Below are positions 1 through 8,535 of a stretch of DNA of 46,164 bases, piece by piece (within the stretch, counting starts at the first letter, position 1; each line of letters begins with the position of its first letter). Where the stretch lies: NCBI GenBank assembly GCA_050942875.1, contig JBMNOD010000019.1, positions 1 through 46,164 on the forward strand, written 5' to 3'. Position numbers and translations under genes: made by a program. Origin of the DNA: JAAZAI01 sp050942875. GTDB lineage: Bacteria; Verrucomicrobiota; Kiritimatiellia; RFP12; UBA3636. Below the pieces are notes generated by a model. It worked only from the letters and a program-made list of their open reading frames with translations. It was not told the DNA's origin and made no database searches.

Positions 1-760
1 GCTTGGCAGTGGCCGCAGCGATGTCGTCGACCGATTCAGGTGCATCGACATACCCTTCCTTCGCCGCGTCGCAGGCGGCAAGCGCAACCTCGAACGGCAC
101 GGCTTCCTTGCGTCCGAGCGCCGTGGCAACAAGATTACACATGCCCTTGCGGGCGAGCCAATTACCATGTTTGGCAGCGCCATAGCCAGACCACGAGTAT
201 TCGCCGGGATCCCCGACGACATCGGCACGGACAGGATTCAGGTTGATATAGGCGGCGACGGTCATGATGGTGCTGTAGTCGGGCGAAAGGAGGATGCTCT
301 TGAAGCGCGAACCCCAAATCGTGCCGCTGTGATCGTGGCGGTCGTTGTACAGCATCGAGAACGTCTCTTTGAACGTCTTGCAAAACTGCGAGAGATCGTA
401 CATGCGACGACGGAGAGCGAATTTGGCGTCGATGACCCTGCCCATCATGCCCTTCTTCTCCCACAGATCCCATTCGGTCAGAATGCGATCCGCCTTCTTC
501 TTGCCGTAGAGCAGGTGCATGCGCCGGACAAGCTCCTGGTCGTCGACAAGCTGTGGCAACGGCACTTTCACAAGCATGTGAAAGTGGTTGTCCATGAAGA
601 CGTAGGCCAGGATGTCAACGCCGGAGAAACCGGCGACGGCATTCATCAACCACTCCAGACGCTTCTTCTCCTCGGTGTCGAGCAGGAATCGCTGGCCGGA
701 GATTCGGCTGATGACGTGGTAAATCCCCTCGCCTTTCGCGAGAACTCGTGGAAGTCTCAT
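1..760 (-). CDS. Y1 (IS200-like/REP-associated) transposase, C-terminus beyond window
   Basis: Reading the minus strand from the ATG at 760 gives an open frame of 253 codons that runs off the left edge. It begins MRLPRVLAKGEGIYHVISR. It carries the HUH signature NHFHMLVKV near residues 65-73 and the late block AAYINLNPVRADVV, both typical of Y1 transposases of the REP-associated (RAYT) kind. These single-strand nucleases nick DNA at hairpin ends through a tyrosine. An AGGAG ribosome site lies 8 bases before the ATG. There is no sign of IS200 ends in view, and a motif like GGGGACAGACCC lies just upstream at 832-843. It could be a domesticated RAYT rather than an active IS. The family call is firm; activity cannot be judged because the end is missing. 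Confidence 0.9.
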   Translation of the reverse strand, partial: MRLPRVLAKGEGIYHVISRISGQRFLLDTEEKKRLEWLMNAVAGFSGVDILAYVFMDNHFHMLVKVPLPQLVDDQELVRRMHLLYGKKKADRILTEWDLWEKKGMMGRVIDAKFALRRRMYDLSQFCKTFKETFSMLYNDRHDHSGTIWGSRFKSILLSPDYSTIMTVAAYINLNPVRADVVGDPGEYSWSGYGAAKHGNWLARKGMCNLVATALGRKEAVPFEVALAACDAAKEGYVDAPESVDDIAAATAK

Positions 761-868
761 ATAGACAGCTCCTTTTTTTGCATTTGCCTGTAGATTACCA
801 CATGCGAATGACGGACGCGAGCATAAAATAGGGGACAGACCCTAAAAACGATTCGGTAATTCCGCGCC

Positions 869-897
869 TTGTGCTGGCGTGAGTGTTTTGCTAGAAT
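869..897 (+). promoter_or_regulatory. Promoter for glmM
   Basis: TTGTGC (869-874) and TAGAAT (892-897) are separated by 17 bases, with TGC just before the -10 (extended -10). It lies 53 bases before the chosen glmM start. Inferred by consensus only. Confidence 0.5.
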
Positions 898-950
898 ATG
901 CGGCGTTGGAGACTTCAACTTCCAGTCTTGTTATTTACCAAGGATTTTCA

Positions 951-2306
951 ATGGGCACATTGTTTGGAACGGACGGCGTTCGCGGCGTGGCTAACGTCCA
1001 CCCCATGACGGCGGAAATGGCGATGGCGATCGGCAGAACCACAGCCTATGTCCTGAAGCGCAACCACATCGGCCTCAACCGCATCCTCGTCGGCAAGGAC
1101 ACGCGTCTGAGCGGCTACATGCTCGAAACGGCGCTGACCTCCGGCATCTGCTCCATGGGCGTGAACGTCCTGCTCACCGGCCCGCTGCCCACGCCTGGCA
1201 TCGCGTTCCTGACACGGTCGATGCGTTGCGTGGCCGGCATCGTCATCTCCGCCTCGCACAATCCCTATTCGGACAACGGCATCAAGATTTTCGCGTCCTC
1301 GGGCTACAAGCTCAACGACCATCTCGAAAACGAGATCGAACACCTGCTGCAGCACAGCGAACTCGTCGACATCTGCCCCCCCGCCTCCGAAATCGGCCGC
1401 GCCAGGCGCATCGACGATGCCGGGGGACGCTACATCGAATTTTGCAAGAGCACGTTCCCCGGCGAATACGATTTGGGCGGCATGCGCATCGTCCTCGACT
1501 GCGCGAACGGCGCGGCGCACCGCATCGCCCCGATGATCTTCGCCGAACTTGGCGCGGAAGTCCACACGATCCACGCCGAGCCCAACGGCCTGAACATCAA
1601 CGAAGCGTGCGGCTCCCAGCACACGCAAGACTTGAGCCGGAAGGTGCTCGAAACCCAAGCGCACATCGGTTTGGCCTTCGACGGCGACGCCGACCGGCTC
1701 ATCGCCGTGGACGAAACGGGCGCGGAGCTCTCCGGCGACCACATCATCGCGATCTGCGCGCGTCACCTCAAGTCCATCGGCAAGCTCCGCAACGACCTTG
1801 TCGTCCTCACGCCCATGAGCAATCTCGGGCTTCGCCTCGCCTTCGACAAAATGGGCATCCGCTGGGTCGACGCCGGCGTCGGCGACCGCCTCGTGCTGGA
1901 GCTCATGAAGAAGGAGGACGCCTGTCTCGGCGGCGAGCAATCCGGCCACGTGATCTTCCTCGACAAACATACCACGGGCGATGGCATCGTGACTGCGCTC
2001 CAACTCCTGGCCGTGATGAGGCGCGAGGGGCGCAGTCTCTCCGATCTGGCCGGCATCTTCCAGAACGCACCGCAGACGCTCCACAACATCAACGTCAAAG
2101 AGAAGCCGCCGCTGGAATCGATGCCCGGCGTCGTCCGCGAGACCGAAGCCGCCGAGCGCGAGCTCGGCAGCCAAGGCCGCGTACTCGTCCGCTATTCCGG
2201 CACCCAGCCGATGTGCCGCGTGATGATCGAAGCCACGACCCAGGAGATCGCCGAGCGTCTGGCGGAATCGATCGCAACGGAAATCCGAAAGGCCATCGGC
2301 GCCTAA
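951..2306 (+). CDS. glmM: Phosphoglucosamine mutase GlmM
   Basis: Converts glucosamine-6-phosphate to glucosamine-1-phosphate, the step leading to UDP-GlcNAc for peptidoglycan and lipid A. The 451-residue product has the alpha-D-phosphohexomutase layout: the catalytic serine loop ISASHNPYSDNG with Ser102, the metal loop DGDADRLI, the sugar loop GGEQSGH and the phosphate loop RYSGTQPMCRVM near the C-terminus (usual form RPSGTEP). The ATG at 951 is preferred over the upstream in-frame start at 879. It places the catalytic Ser at 102 as in E. coli, and an AGGA sits 6 bases ahead. The upstream 24 codons overlap the promoter. It is the first gene of a close-packed + strand string. Confidence 0.95.
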   Translation: MGTLFGTDGVRGVANVHPMTAEMAMAIGRTTAYVLKRNHIGLNRILVGKDTRLSGYMLETALTSGICSMGVNVLLTGPLPTPGIAFLTRSMRCVAGIVISASHNPYSDNGIKIFASSGYKLNDHLENEIEHLLQHSELVDICPPASEIGRARRIDDAGGRYIEFCKSTFPGEYDLGGMRIVLDCANGAAHRIAPMIFAELGAEVHTIHAEPNGLNINEACGSQHTQDLSRKVLETQAHIGLAFDGDADRLIAVDETGAELSGDHIIAICARHLKSIGKLRNDLVVLTPMSNLGLRLAFDKMGIRWVDAGVGDRLVLELMKKEDACLGGEQSGHVIFLDKHTTGDGIVTALQLLAVMRREGRSLSDLAGIFQNAPQTLHNINVKEKPPLESMPGVVRETEAAERELGSQGRVLVRYSGTQPMCRVMIEATTQEIAERLAESIATEIRKAIGA

Positions 2307-2318
2307 CCATTGAAACGC

Positions 2319-3461
2319 ATGAAAATACTTCTCGACGCACGCACCGACATCCTGCGCTTCCCCGGAGTCGCCCGATACGCAGCGGAGCTCTCCGGCGCTC
2401 TCGCGAACCTGTTCGCCTCCACAGGCGATCAGCTCACGGTCATCTGCAACAGCGCCGTTCGCGAGACGATTCCTGAATCCGCCAACATCGAAATCTTCGG
2501 CTGCGACGTACCGCCGGACGTCTCCGACTCCTACGGCGCACTCGACCAAATTCTCCACGCCGTCCACCCCGATCTCTACCACACCCCCAACCGGATCTGC
2601 AAACCGCTTGAGACCCTGCCGACAGTGCTCACGCTCCATGACTGCGTGCCTGTGAAGTGCGCTTTCGAGACCTCGCCCCAGGAGCGCATCGCCTACCTCA
2701 CGTCGGTCGGCTCCGCGCTCAAGACCTGCACACGCTCCATCGTCGTCACGCAAGCGACGCTCGACGACATCCGCGAGCTCTTCCCGGGCGACGCCGACAA
2801 ATGCCGCGTCATCCCGCATGGCGTCGGCGCACACTTCAAACCGACCTCGGCCGCCGGCCACGCCGAAGCCGAGAAGGCGCTTGGCTACCGCCGCCCGATG
2901 ATCCTCTACATCGGCAACACCAAGCGCCACAAGAACCTCGTGGCGCTCTTCCGCGGCTACGACCGCGCCCGAAAAATGCTGCACGGCGTCCGCCTCGTCC
3001 TCGGCGGCTACGGCTGCAAGCCCGTCGCCCGCCACAAGCGCGCCATCGAGGAACTCGGGCTCGAGGATCTCGTGGCCTGGATCGGCGAAATCCCCGAGGC
3101 GCTCCTGCCCGCCGTCCTCAGCTCCGCCACCGCCTTCGCCATGCCGAGCATCTACGAGGGCTTCTGCATGTCGGTCGTCGAGGCAATGGCCTGCGGCGCG
3201 CCCGTCGCCTGCTCCGACATCCCCGCGTTCCGCGAAATCTGCGGCGACACGGCGACCTACTTCGACACCAAAGACCCCGATTCCATCGCCCAGGCGCTCG
3301 TCACGGTCGTGACGGACAACATCGCGCGCAACCGCAACCGCGCCGCCGCATTCGAAAAGGTGAAGCGCTACACCTGGGATGCAGCCGCACGCGCCACACT
3401 CGACGTCTATCACGAGGCTCTCGCCGCTTGGCGAGCCTCCCCGCCTCGCTCCGGAGAATGA
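2319..3461 (+). CDS. GT4-family glycosyltransferase
   Basis: A GT-B fold retaining glycosyltransferase of about 380 residues. The C-terminal nucleotide-sugar half is clear: VIPHGVGAHFKPT, then MILYIGNTKRHKNL, then the E-x7-E motif in IYEGFCMSVVEAMACG (residues about 277-290), and DIPAFREICGDTATYFD. It transfers a sugar from a nucleotide donor to an unknown acceptor, probably a cell-surface glycan. The ATG at 2319 is used; a TTG at 2310 is in frame and starts only 4 bases past the glmM stop, so the true start may be slightly earlier. Co-transcription with glmM is likely from spacing. Substrate is not predictable. Confidence 0.85.
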   Translation: MKILLDARTDILRFPGVARYAAELSGALANLFASTGDQLTVICNSAVRETIPESANIEIFGCDVPPDVSDSYGALDQILHAVHPDLYHTPNRICKPLETLPTVLTLHDCVPVKCAFETSPQERIAYLTSVGSALKTCTRSIVVTQATLDDIRELFPGDADKCRVIPHGVGAHFKPTSAAGHAEAEKALGYRRPMILYIGNTKRHKNLVALFRGYDRARKMLHGVRLVLGGYGCKPVARHKRAIEELGLEDLVAWIGEIPEALLPAVLSSATAFAMPSIYEGFCMSVVEAMACGAPVACSDIPAFREICGDTATYFDTKDPDSIAQALVTVVTDNIARNRNRAAAFEKVKRYTWDAAARATLDVYHEALAAWRASPPRSGE

Positions 3462-3465
3462 ACCC

Positions 3466-4287
3466 ATGAAGCAGAAATTCGTCCTGATCGTCTCCCTGGT
3501 CGCCGGCCTTCTCGCCGCCATCCTCTCCAAGGCATGGATCGACTCGCGCGAAGCCGAGGTCAAGCGCAAGCTTGATCTCATTGCCGCGCGAGAAGAACGC
3601 ATCGAGGTGCTTGCCGCTGGGCGTCCTCTACCCGCTGGCACCACAATCCAGCAGTCCGATCTTGGCCTCATCACCATCCTCGCCTCCTCCGTCAGCGACG
3701 ACTCGATCCTCAAGTCCGACTACACGCGCATCGTCGGTCGAAAGCTCGTGCGCTCCCTCGACACGCGCAACCCCGTCCTCTGGAGCTACATCGAAGGCGG
3801 CAAACAAGCCCATCGCGGCCTTTCCGACGAAATCCAGCAGAAGATGCGCGCCGTCTCCATCCCCGTCTCCGGCGCCGCCGGCGTCTCCGGCATGGTGCGC
3901 CCCAGCGACTGCGTCGACGTCCTCGGCTCCTTCGCCCTGCCCTCTCAAAACGCCGCCGCCGATGCCGAACTCGAAATGGTCACCCTTACCGTCCTCCAGA
4001 ACGTCACCGTTCTCGCCGTCGGCAGCGACACCCAGCGAACACTCGGGGATGCGCGCAGCGCCTCGGGCTACAGCACCGTGACCCTCCAGGTCACCCCGCG
4101 CGAAGCCGAAATCCTCGTCTTCGCCCAGCAGATGCGAGGCAAGCTTTTCCTGACGCTGCGCAACAAGTCCGACGTCTATTTCGAAAACGACCTCCCGCGC
4201 GTCGATTTCAACCAGATCGAATCCGAGCTCAAGACGCTCAACGAATACCGACAAAAGGAAATCCGGCGCGTCCGCACGACATACTGA
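3466..4287 (+). CDS. cpaB: Flp/Tad pilus assembly protein CpaB (RcpC)
   Basis: CpaB/RcpC proteins are inner-membrane-anchored periplasmic parts of Tad (Flp) pilus machines. The 273-residue product has an N-terminal membrane segment (FVLIVSLVAGLLAAIL), then a short helical stretch, then an SAF-like region (VLAAGRPLPAGTTIQQSDL) and the RcpC core (MRAVSIPVSGAAGVSGMVRPSDCVDVLGSF, residues about 125-155). The start at 3466 has CGGAGA 9 bases upstream; the longer frame from 3379 overlaps the preceding gene and lacks support. It is followed 16 bases later by the CpaF-like ATPase, supporting a Tad role, but no other tad genes follow. Confidence 0.85.
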   Translation: MKQKFVLIVSLVAGLLAAILSKAWIDSREAEVKRKLDLIAAREERIEVLAAGRPLPAGTTIQQSDLGLITILASSVSDDSILKSDYTRIVGRKLVRSLDTRNPVLWSYIEGGKQAHRGLSDEIQQKMRAVSIPVSGAAGVSGMVRPSDCVDVLGSFALPSQNAAADAELEMVTLTVLQNVTVLAVGSDTQRTLGDARSASGYSTVTLQVTPREAEILVFAQQMRGKLFLTLRNKSDVYFENDLPRVDFNQIESELKTLNEYRQKEIRRVRTTY

Positions 4288-4303
4288 CGCACCTGAAACG
4301 GCC

Positions 4304-6061
4304 ATGCACGTCCTGACCCTCTACAAATCCGGGGACGCCCCGGTCAAAATCGAACTCGCCGACGGCTCCTGCATGATCGGCCGCAACGAACGTTGCCGCA
4401 TCTGCCTGCCCGACCCGACCGTCAGCGAACGCCACGCCCTGCTGCTCGTTTCCGGCGACACCTGCACGATCGAGGACCTCGGCTCCGAAAACGGCACCTA
4501 CATCAACGCCATGCCCGTGCGCAAGGCGTCCGTGGTGCTCCCCTCAACCCCCGTCACCATCGGCCCCTACACCCTCACCATCACCCACGCCGCCGAGGAT
4601 CCCGAACCGCCCGCCGCGGCATCTGCCGCCATACCATCCCCCCAGCCGCCGCCTCCAGCCGTTGCCTCCGCGCCCCAATCTCGTACGGGCAGAGCTTCAT
4701 CGCCGCCCCAGCCCTCCCCGGCTCCCAAGCCCGGACCCGAGACCCCATTCGAACCGCTCAAGACCGACCCCGCCCTCGAGCTCAAACGCTCCATCAAGTC
4801 CCAAATCCACCGGGAACTCGTCGAACGTCTCGACATCAAGCGCCTGTCCGCCCAGCACATCGATGCCGACGAGCTCCGCCGACGCGCCAGCGAAACCGTC
4901 GCCGCCATCATCGCCGAAATCCGAAGCAAGCTCCCGCCCGCGCTTGATCCAGACGACATCGGCGCCGAAATCCTCGATGAAGCCCTCGGCCTCGGCCCCC
5001 TTGAAAAACTCCTCGCCGACGACACTGTCACCGAAATCATGGTCAACGGCCCCGACCGCATCTTCGTCGAGAAGAACGGCCGCATCCAGCTCACCCCGCA
5101 CGCCTTCACGGACAGCCAGTCCGTCATGGCCGTGATCGAGCGCATCGTCGCGCCGCTGGGCCGGCGCGTCGACGAAAGCCAGCCCTACGTCGACGCCCGC
5201 CTGCCAGACGGCTCGCGCGTCAACTGCATCATCCACCCGCTCTCGCTTGTCGGCCCCTGCATCACGATCCGCAAGTTCGCGCGCCGCCAGCTCTTCGACA
5301 AGGATCTGATCCGCCTCGGCACCCTGACCCCGGAAATGGCCGAATTCCTCAACGTCTGCGTCAAGATGCGCAAGAACATCGTCGTCTCCGGCGGCACCGG
5401 CTCCGGCAAGACCACGCTCCTCAACGTCCTCAGCAACTACCTCCCCCCCGACGAACGCATCCTCACCATCGAAGACGCCGCCGAACTCCGCCTCCACCAG
5501 CCCCACCTCGTCCGCCTCGAAGCGCGTCCGCCCAACATCGAAGGCCGCGGCGCCATCACCATCCGCGACCTCGTCCGCAACGCCCTGCGCATGCGCCCCG
5601 ACCGCATCATCGTCGGCGAATGCCGCGGCGGCGAAGCCCTCGACATGCTCCAGGCCATGAACACCGGCCACGACGGCTCGCTCACGACCGTCCACGCCAA
5701 CGCCCCGCGCGACGTCATCTCCCGCCTCGAAACGATGGTGCTCATGTCCGGCATGGACCTGCCCTCCCGCGCCATCCGCGAGCAGATCGCCTCCGCGATC
5801 GACATCGTCGTGCATGAATCGCGCTTGAGCGACGGCTCCCGCAAGGTCACCTGCATCGCCGAAGTCGTCGGGCTCGAAGGCAACCAGATCACCATGCAAG
5901 ACCTCTTCGAATTCGTCCAGACCGGCATCTCGGCGCAAGGCCGCGTGATCGGCCACTTCCGCCCGACCGGCGCCGTGCCGACCTTCTACGGCGACCTCGG
6001 CGCACGCGGCTTCTCGCTCGACATCGCCATGTTCCAGCCCAAGACGGAGCACACGGCATGA
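4304..6061 (+). CDS. cpaF: FHA domain fused to CpaF/TadA secretion ATPase
   Basis: A 585-residue fusion. Residues 1-95 form an FHA phosphothreonine-binding domain (IGRNERCR, SERH at 41-44, DLGSENGTYIN). A Pro/Ala-rich linker follows at about 100-150. Residues about 165-560 are a CpaF/TadA type II/IV secretion ATPase with helical N-domain, Walker A GGTGSGKTTLLN (about 364-375), an Asp-box (ILTIEDAAELRL), Walker B RIIVGECRGGEAL and the His-box TGHDGSLTTVHAN. The ATPase powers Flp pilus assembly or secretion at the inner membrane. FHA fusion suggests control by protein threonine phosphorylation, an inference. The last 4 bases overlap the next gene. Confidence 0.92.
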   Translation: MHVLTLYKSGDAPVKIELADGSCMIGRNERCRICLPDPTVSERHALLLVSGDTCTIEDLGSENGTYINAMPVRKASVVLPSTPVTIGPYTLTITHAAEDPEPPAAASAAIPSPQPPPPAVASAPQSRTGRASSPPQPSPAPKPGPETPFEPLKTDPALELKRSIKSQIHRELVERLDIKRLSAQHIDADELRRRASETVAAIIAEIRSKLPPALDPDDIGAEILDEALGLGPLEKLLADDTVTEIMVNGPDRIFVEKNGRIQLTPHAFTDSQSVMAVIERIVAPLGRRVDESQPYVDARLPDGSRVNCIIHPLSLVGPCITIRKFARRQLFDKDLIRLGTLTPEMAEFLNVCVKMRKNIVVSGGTGSGKTTLLNVLSNYLPPDERILTIEDAAELRLHQPHLVRLEARPPNIEGRGAITIRDLVRNALRMRPDRIIVGECRGGEALDMLQAMNTGHDGSLTTVHANAPRDVISRLETMVLMSGMDLPSRAIREQIASAIDIVVHESRLSDGSRKVTCIAEVVGLEGNQITMQDLFEFVQTGISAQGRVIGHFRPTGAVPTFYGDLGARGFSLDIAMFQPKTEHTA

Positions 6062-6987
6062 GCCCCATGCTCCGCTACGCGCTGCGGCGCCTGCTCCACC
6101 TCGTCCCGACGCTCCTCGGCGTGACGCTCCTCACGTTCATCCTCTTCAACGTCGTCGGCGACTCCCCCGCCGCCATCGTCCTCGGCAAGAACGCCACCGC
6201 CGAGGCGATCGAAAACTACAACCGCCTGCACGGCTACGACAAGCCCCTGATCGTCCAGTACGGCGCCTTCCTCCTCGACCTCCTCCGCGGCGACCTCGGC
6301 ACCTCCATCGAATACCGCCAGCCCGCCTGGCACGTCATTCGCGACGGCGTCCTCGTCTCGCTCTCGCTCACCGTCCCGATCCTCGTCTTCGGCACCTTCC
6401 TCGCGCTGCTCGTCGGCCTTCTCTGCGCCGCCACGGCCAACCGCCTCTTCGACAAAGCCGCCCTCGCCTTCACGACCGTCCTCATGAGCGTCAACTACGT
6501 CGTCTGGGTCACGGCCGGGCAGTATCTGCTCGCCTACAAATTGAAGCTCTTCCCCGTCTGGGGCTACGAAAACTGGACGTACCTCTGCCTGCCCGTGATC
6601 ATCGGCGTCGTCAGCGGCCTTGGCGCGGACGTGCGCTTCTACCGCACCGTCATCCTCGACGAAATCAACCGTCCGCACGTCCGCACCGCGATCAGCAAGG
6701 GCCTCCACCCCGCCACCGTGCTCCTCCGCCACGTCCTGCGCAACAGCCTCGTCCCCGTCGTGACGAACGTGAGCCTTTCCGTGCCGTTCCTCTTCGCCGG
6801 CAGCATCCTGCTCGAAAGCTTCTACGGCATCCCCGGCCTCGGCGGCCTCGGCCTCAACGCCGTGAACTCCTCCGACCTCCCCATGGTCCGCGCCGTCGTC
6901 ATCATCGGCGCCATCCTCTACCAGCTCTCGAATCTCCTCGCCGACCTCGCCTACGCCTGGCTCGACCCCCGCGTGAGGATTGCCTAG
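6058..6987 (+). CDS. OppB/DppB-like ABC transporter permease (orphan)
   Basis: A 309-residue inner-membrane permease of the peptide/nickel/oligopeptide class. It has the N-terminal signature MLRYALRRLLHLVPTLLGVTLLTFILFNVVGDSPA, five to six hydrophobic segments, the RGDLGTSI block and the EAA loop region (ISKGLHPATVLLRHVLRNSLVPVVTNV...IPGLGGLG). Members pair with an OppC-like permease, two ATPases and a binding protein. None follow: the next 551 bases are repeat-rich spacer. It overlaps cpaF by ATGA, so translation is coupled to a Tad gene. Family call firm; function without partners unclear. Confidence 0.88.
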   Translation: MSPMLRYALRRLLHLVPTLLGVTLLTFILFNVVGDSPAAIVLGKNATAEAIENYNRLHGYDKPLIVQYGAFLLDLLRGDLGTSIEYRQPAWHVIRDGVLVSLSLTVPILVFGTFLALLVGLLCAATANRLFDKAALAFTTVLMSVNYVVWVTAGQYLLAYKLKLFPVWGYENWTYLCLPVIIGVVSGLGADVRFYRTVILDEINRPHVRTAISKGLHPATVLLRHVLRNSLVPVVTNVSLSVPFLFAGSILLESFYGIPGLGGLGLNAVNSSDLPMVRAVVIIGAILYQLSNLLADLAYAWLDPRVRIA

Positions 6988-7538
6988 CCGCTGCGCGGCA
7001 GTCGCTAGCGGCTAGCGGCGAGGGATTCCGCAGGGTTCTTTGTCGCAAACTTTGTCGAATTGAACGGCTCGCGGCTAGTGCCTTGGGCAGCTTTGTCGCG
7101 ATCTTTGTCGCGAACTTTGTCGAGTCCAGCGGCTAGAGCGGCCAGGGGATTAGATCAGTCCGATCAGCCCGGTCATTGATTTCGCGCAGCGCAGTGGACA
7201 CGGCGTCCTCGCCGCGTTTCGCCACCTGCCCTCGCCCCGCGCCCCGGCACGGTGTGCCAAGCGAAAGGGGCACGGACATTCCTGTCCGTGTTCGTCCACG
7301 GGTTGGAAAACCCGTGCCCCTTTGCCTTGCCGCATCATTCGCGTACCCGTTCGCAGCGAAACGGATCACGTTCATGTACCCGTTCGATGCTGACACCAAT
7401 GTTGCATCGCCATAATCTTGACTTGAAGAAATTTCTTACGGAAATCGGCTTGTCTCCATAGACCAACGCCAGCAGTACCGACGCGGCTGCGACGCGTCGC
7501 CCTCTCGCCCGCGCCACAGGCGCGGTGCGTCCCAGACG
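6988..7538. repeat. Gene-free spacer with composite dispersed repeats
   Basis: No convincing gene; the small frames here have no homology signal or ribosome site. In order it contains CTAG-rich repeats (6999-7020, GCTAGCGGCTAGCGG), TTTGTCGCAAACTTTGTCG-type repeats (7039-7059 and 7091-7122), a GATCAG tract ending in TCATTGATTTCGCGC (7151-7187), a CG-rich motif GGCGTCCTCGCCGCG (7200-7214), and a large palindrome (listed separately). The same first three modules recur in the same order at 20987-21106. Confidence 0.6.
7264..7323. repeat. Perfect three-way-junction palindrome
   Basis: The outer arms AAAGGGG (7264-7270) and CCCCTTT (7317-7323) pair and enclose two perfect hairpins: CACGGAC/GTCCGTG with a 6-base loop (7271-7290) and CACGGGTT/AACCCGTG with a 4-base loop (7297-7316). 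All bases of the stems match. Such folded repeats are typical substrates of REP/Y1 transposases; a transcription terminator is less likely because no U-run long enough follows. Confidence 0.7.
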
Positions 7539-8525
7539 TCACAGCCCAATTCCTTCGCCGAGGCGTACGCGCCCTTCGGCCGCATCACAAAGACCCGTGT
7601 AGACATCGACCGAGCCGTCAGGCAGAAACTCGAATCCGCTCGTGAAAACGCAGTCGTCAAGATGCGGCACTTTCGGCTCCATCGCCGGATACATTCGCCG
7701 CGTGGCAACGAGACGGATGTGCGAAGCCTTGCGCGTCTCCGGATCAAACAAAAATGCGGCATTGCAATAAATCTGGCGGGGCTTGCCGTTCGAGGCAACG
7801 TCACCAAGACAGCAAAGATGGCCCGCGACCAGCACCTTGCCGTCGGGGCGCAGGTACGCCTGATTGCATCCGCCCCACTCGTCCTTCCCGAAAACACCCT
7901 CGATGATTGGCACCGATTCGATCGTCGAGGGCGTCAGATCGTTCAGATTGGCGATTTCCGTATAGCCAACCACCGACTCGCTGCCGTACTTCGCGCGCAC
8001 GTCCTCGCCGCGCGGCCGTGTGAAAACGCCGATCCGGCCCGGGGAAATCTCCACAAGCCGGATGTCCTTCATCATCTTCGGCCCCGTCGTGAAATATTCA
8101 AGATGCATCGGGCCTTTGCCGTGATCGCGATAAAACGCCCCGCGATAATCGACGATCTCCCCCGCAACCTTGGTCACGCGCGTGCCGCCCACGACCAGCT
8201 CGCCACCGACCATCTGCACAAAGGGATCCTCAATCTCGAGCGTTCCAAACTCAAGCACGCGCGTCCACTGATCCTTGCCGCTTTCGCGAAAAAGCATCGT
8301 CCGGCTCGACGCCCACTTGTCGTGCGGCTCGACACGGCCGAAAATATGCCGAACGCCTTTCCACGCGAACGGAATCGAACAGTTGTAGACGTCGTACCCT
8401 TTCTCGACGCCCTCAAAAGTCAGAACGACCGATTCTTTCACCATCGGCAGACTCGCCTCAAACGCAGCCTTCATCGACTGCACCGACGCCCCGGACGTCC
8501 GAGTTTGCCCCACAACTTCCTTCAT
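7539..8525 (-). CDS. DUF1861-like five-blade propeller protein
   Basis: A 328-residue soluble protein with repeated beta-rich blocks. It resembles DUF1861 (a family related to GH130-type five-bladed propellers): KGVRHIFGRVEPHDKWASSRTMLF, EDPFVQMVGGELVVGGTRV, ISPGRIGVFTRPRG, VGYTEIANLNDLTP, WGGCNQAYLRPDGKVLVAGHLCC and LDDCVFTSGFEFLPDGSVDVYTGLCDAAEGR. No enzymatic role is established for the family; a role in sugar handling is a guess supported by the sugar-isomerase-like neighbour ending 10 bases upstream. The start at 8525 has AAGGAGG just upstream; the longer frame to 8606 overlaps the upstream gene. Last gene of a minus-strand operon. Confidence 0.65.
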   Translation of the reverse strand: MKEVVGQTRTSGASVQSMKAAFEASLPMVKESVVLTFEGVEKGYDVYNCSIPFAWKGVRHIFGRVEPHDKWASSRTMLFRESGKDQWTRVLEFGTLEIEDPFVQMVGGELVVGGTRVTKVAGEIVDYRGAFYRDHGKGPMHLEYFTTGPKMMKDIRLVEISPGRIGVFTRPRGEDVRAKYGSESVVGYTEIANLNDLTPSTIESVPIIEGVFGKDEWGGCNQAYLRPDGKVLVAGHLCCLGDVASNGKPRQIYCNAAFLFDPETRKASHIRLVATRRMYPAMEPKVPHLDDCVFTSGFEFLPDGSVDVYTGLCDAAEGRVRLGEGIGL

Positions 8526-8535
8526 CTTGCCTCCT

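Noticed and set aside
167..793. 208-residue plus-strand frame at the left end
   Set aside because: It is the antisense of the Y1 transposase, whose HUH motif, start and ribosome site are on the minus strand.
948..3713. 921-residue minus-strand open frame opposite glmM and the GT4 gene
   Set aside because: Composition is Arg/Ala/Asp/Val-rich shadow coding typical of GC-rich antisense; glmM and GT4 on the plus strand carry full catalytic motifs.
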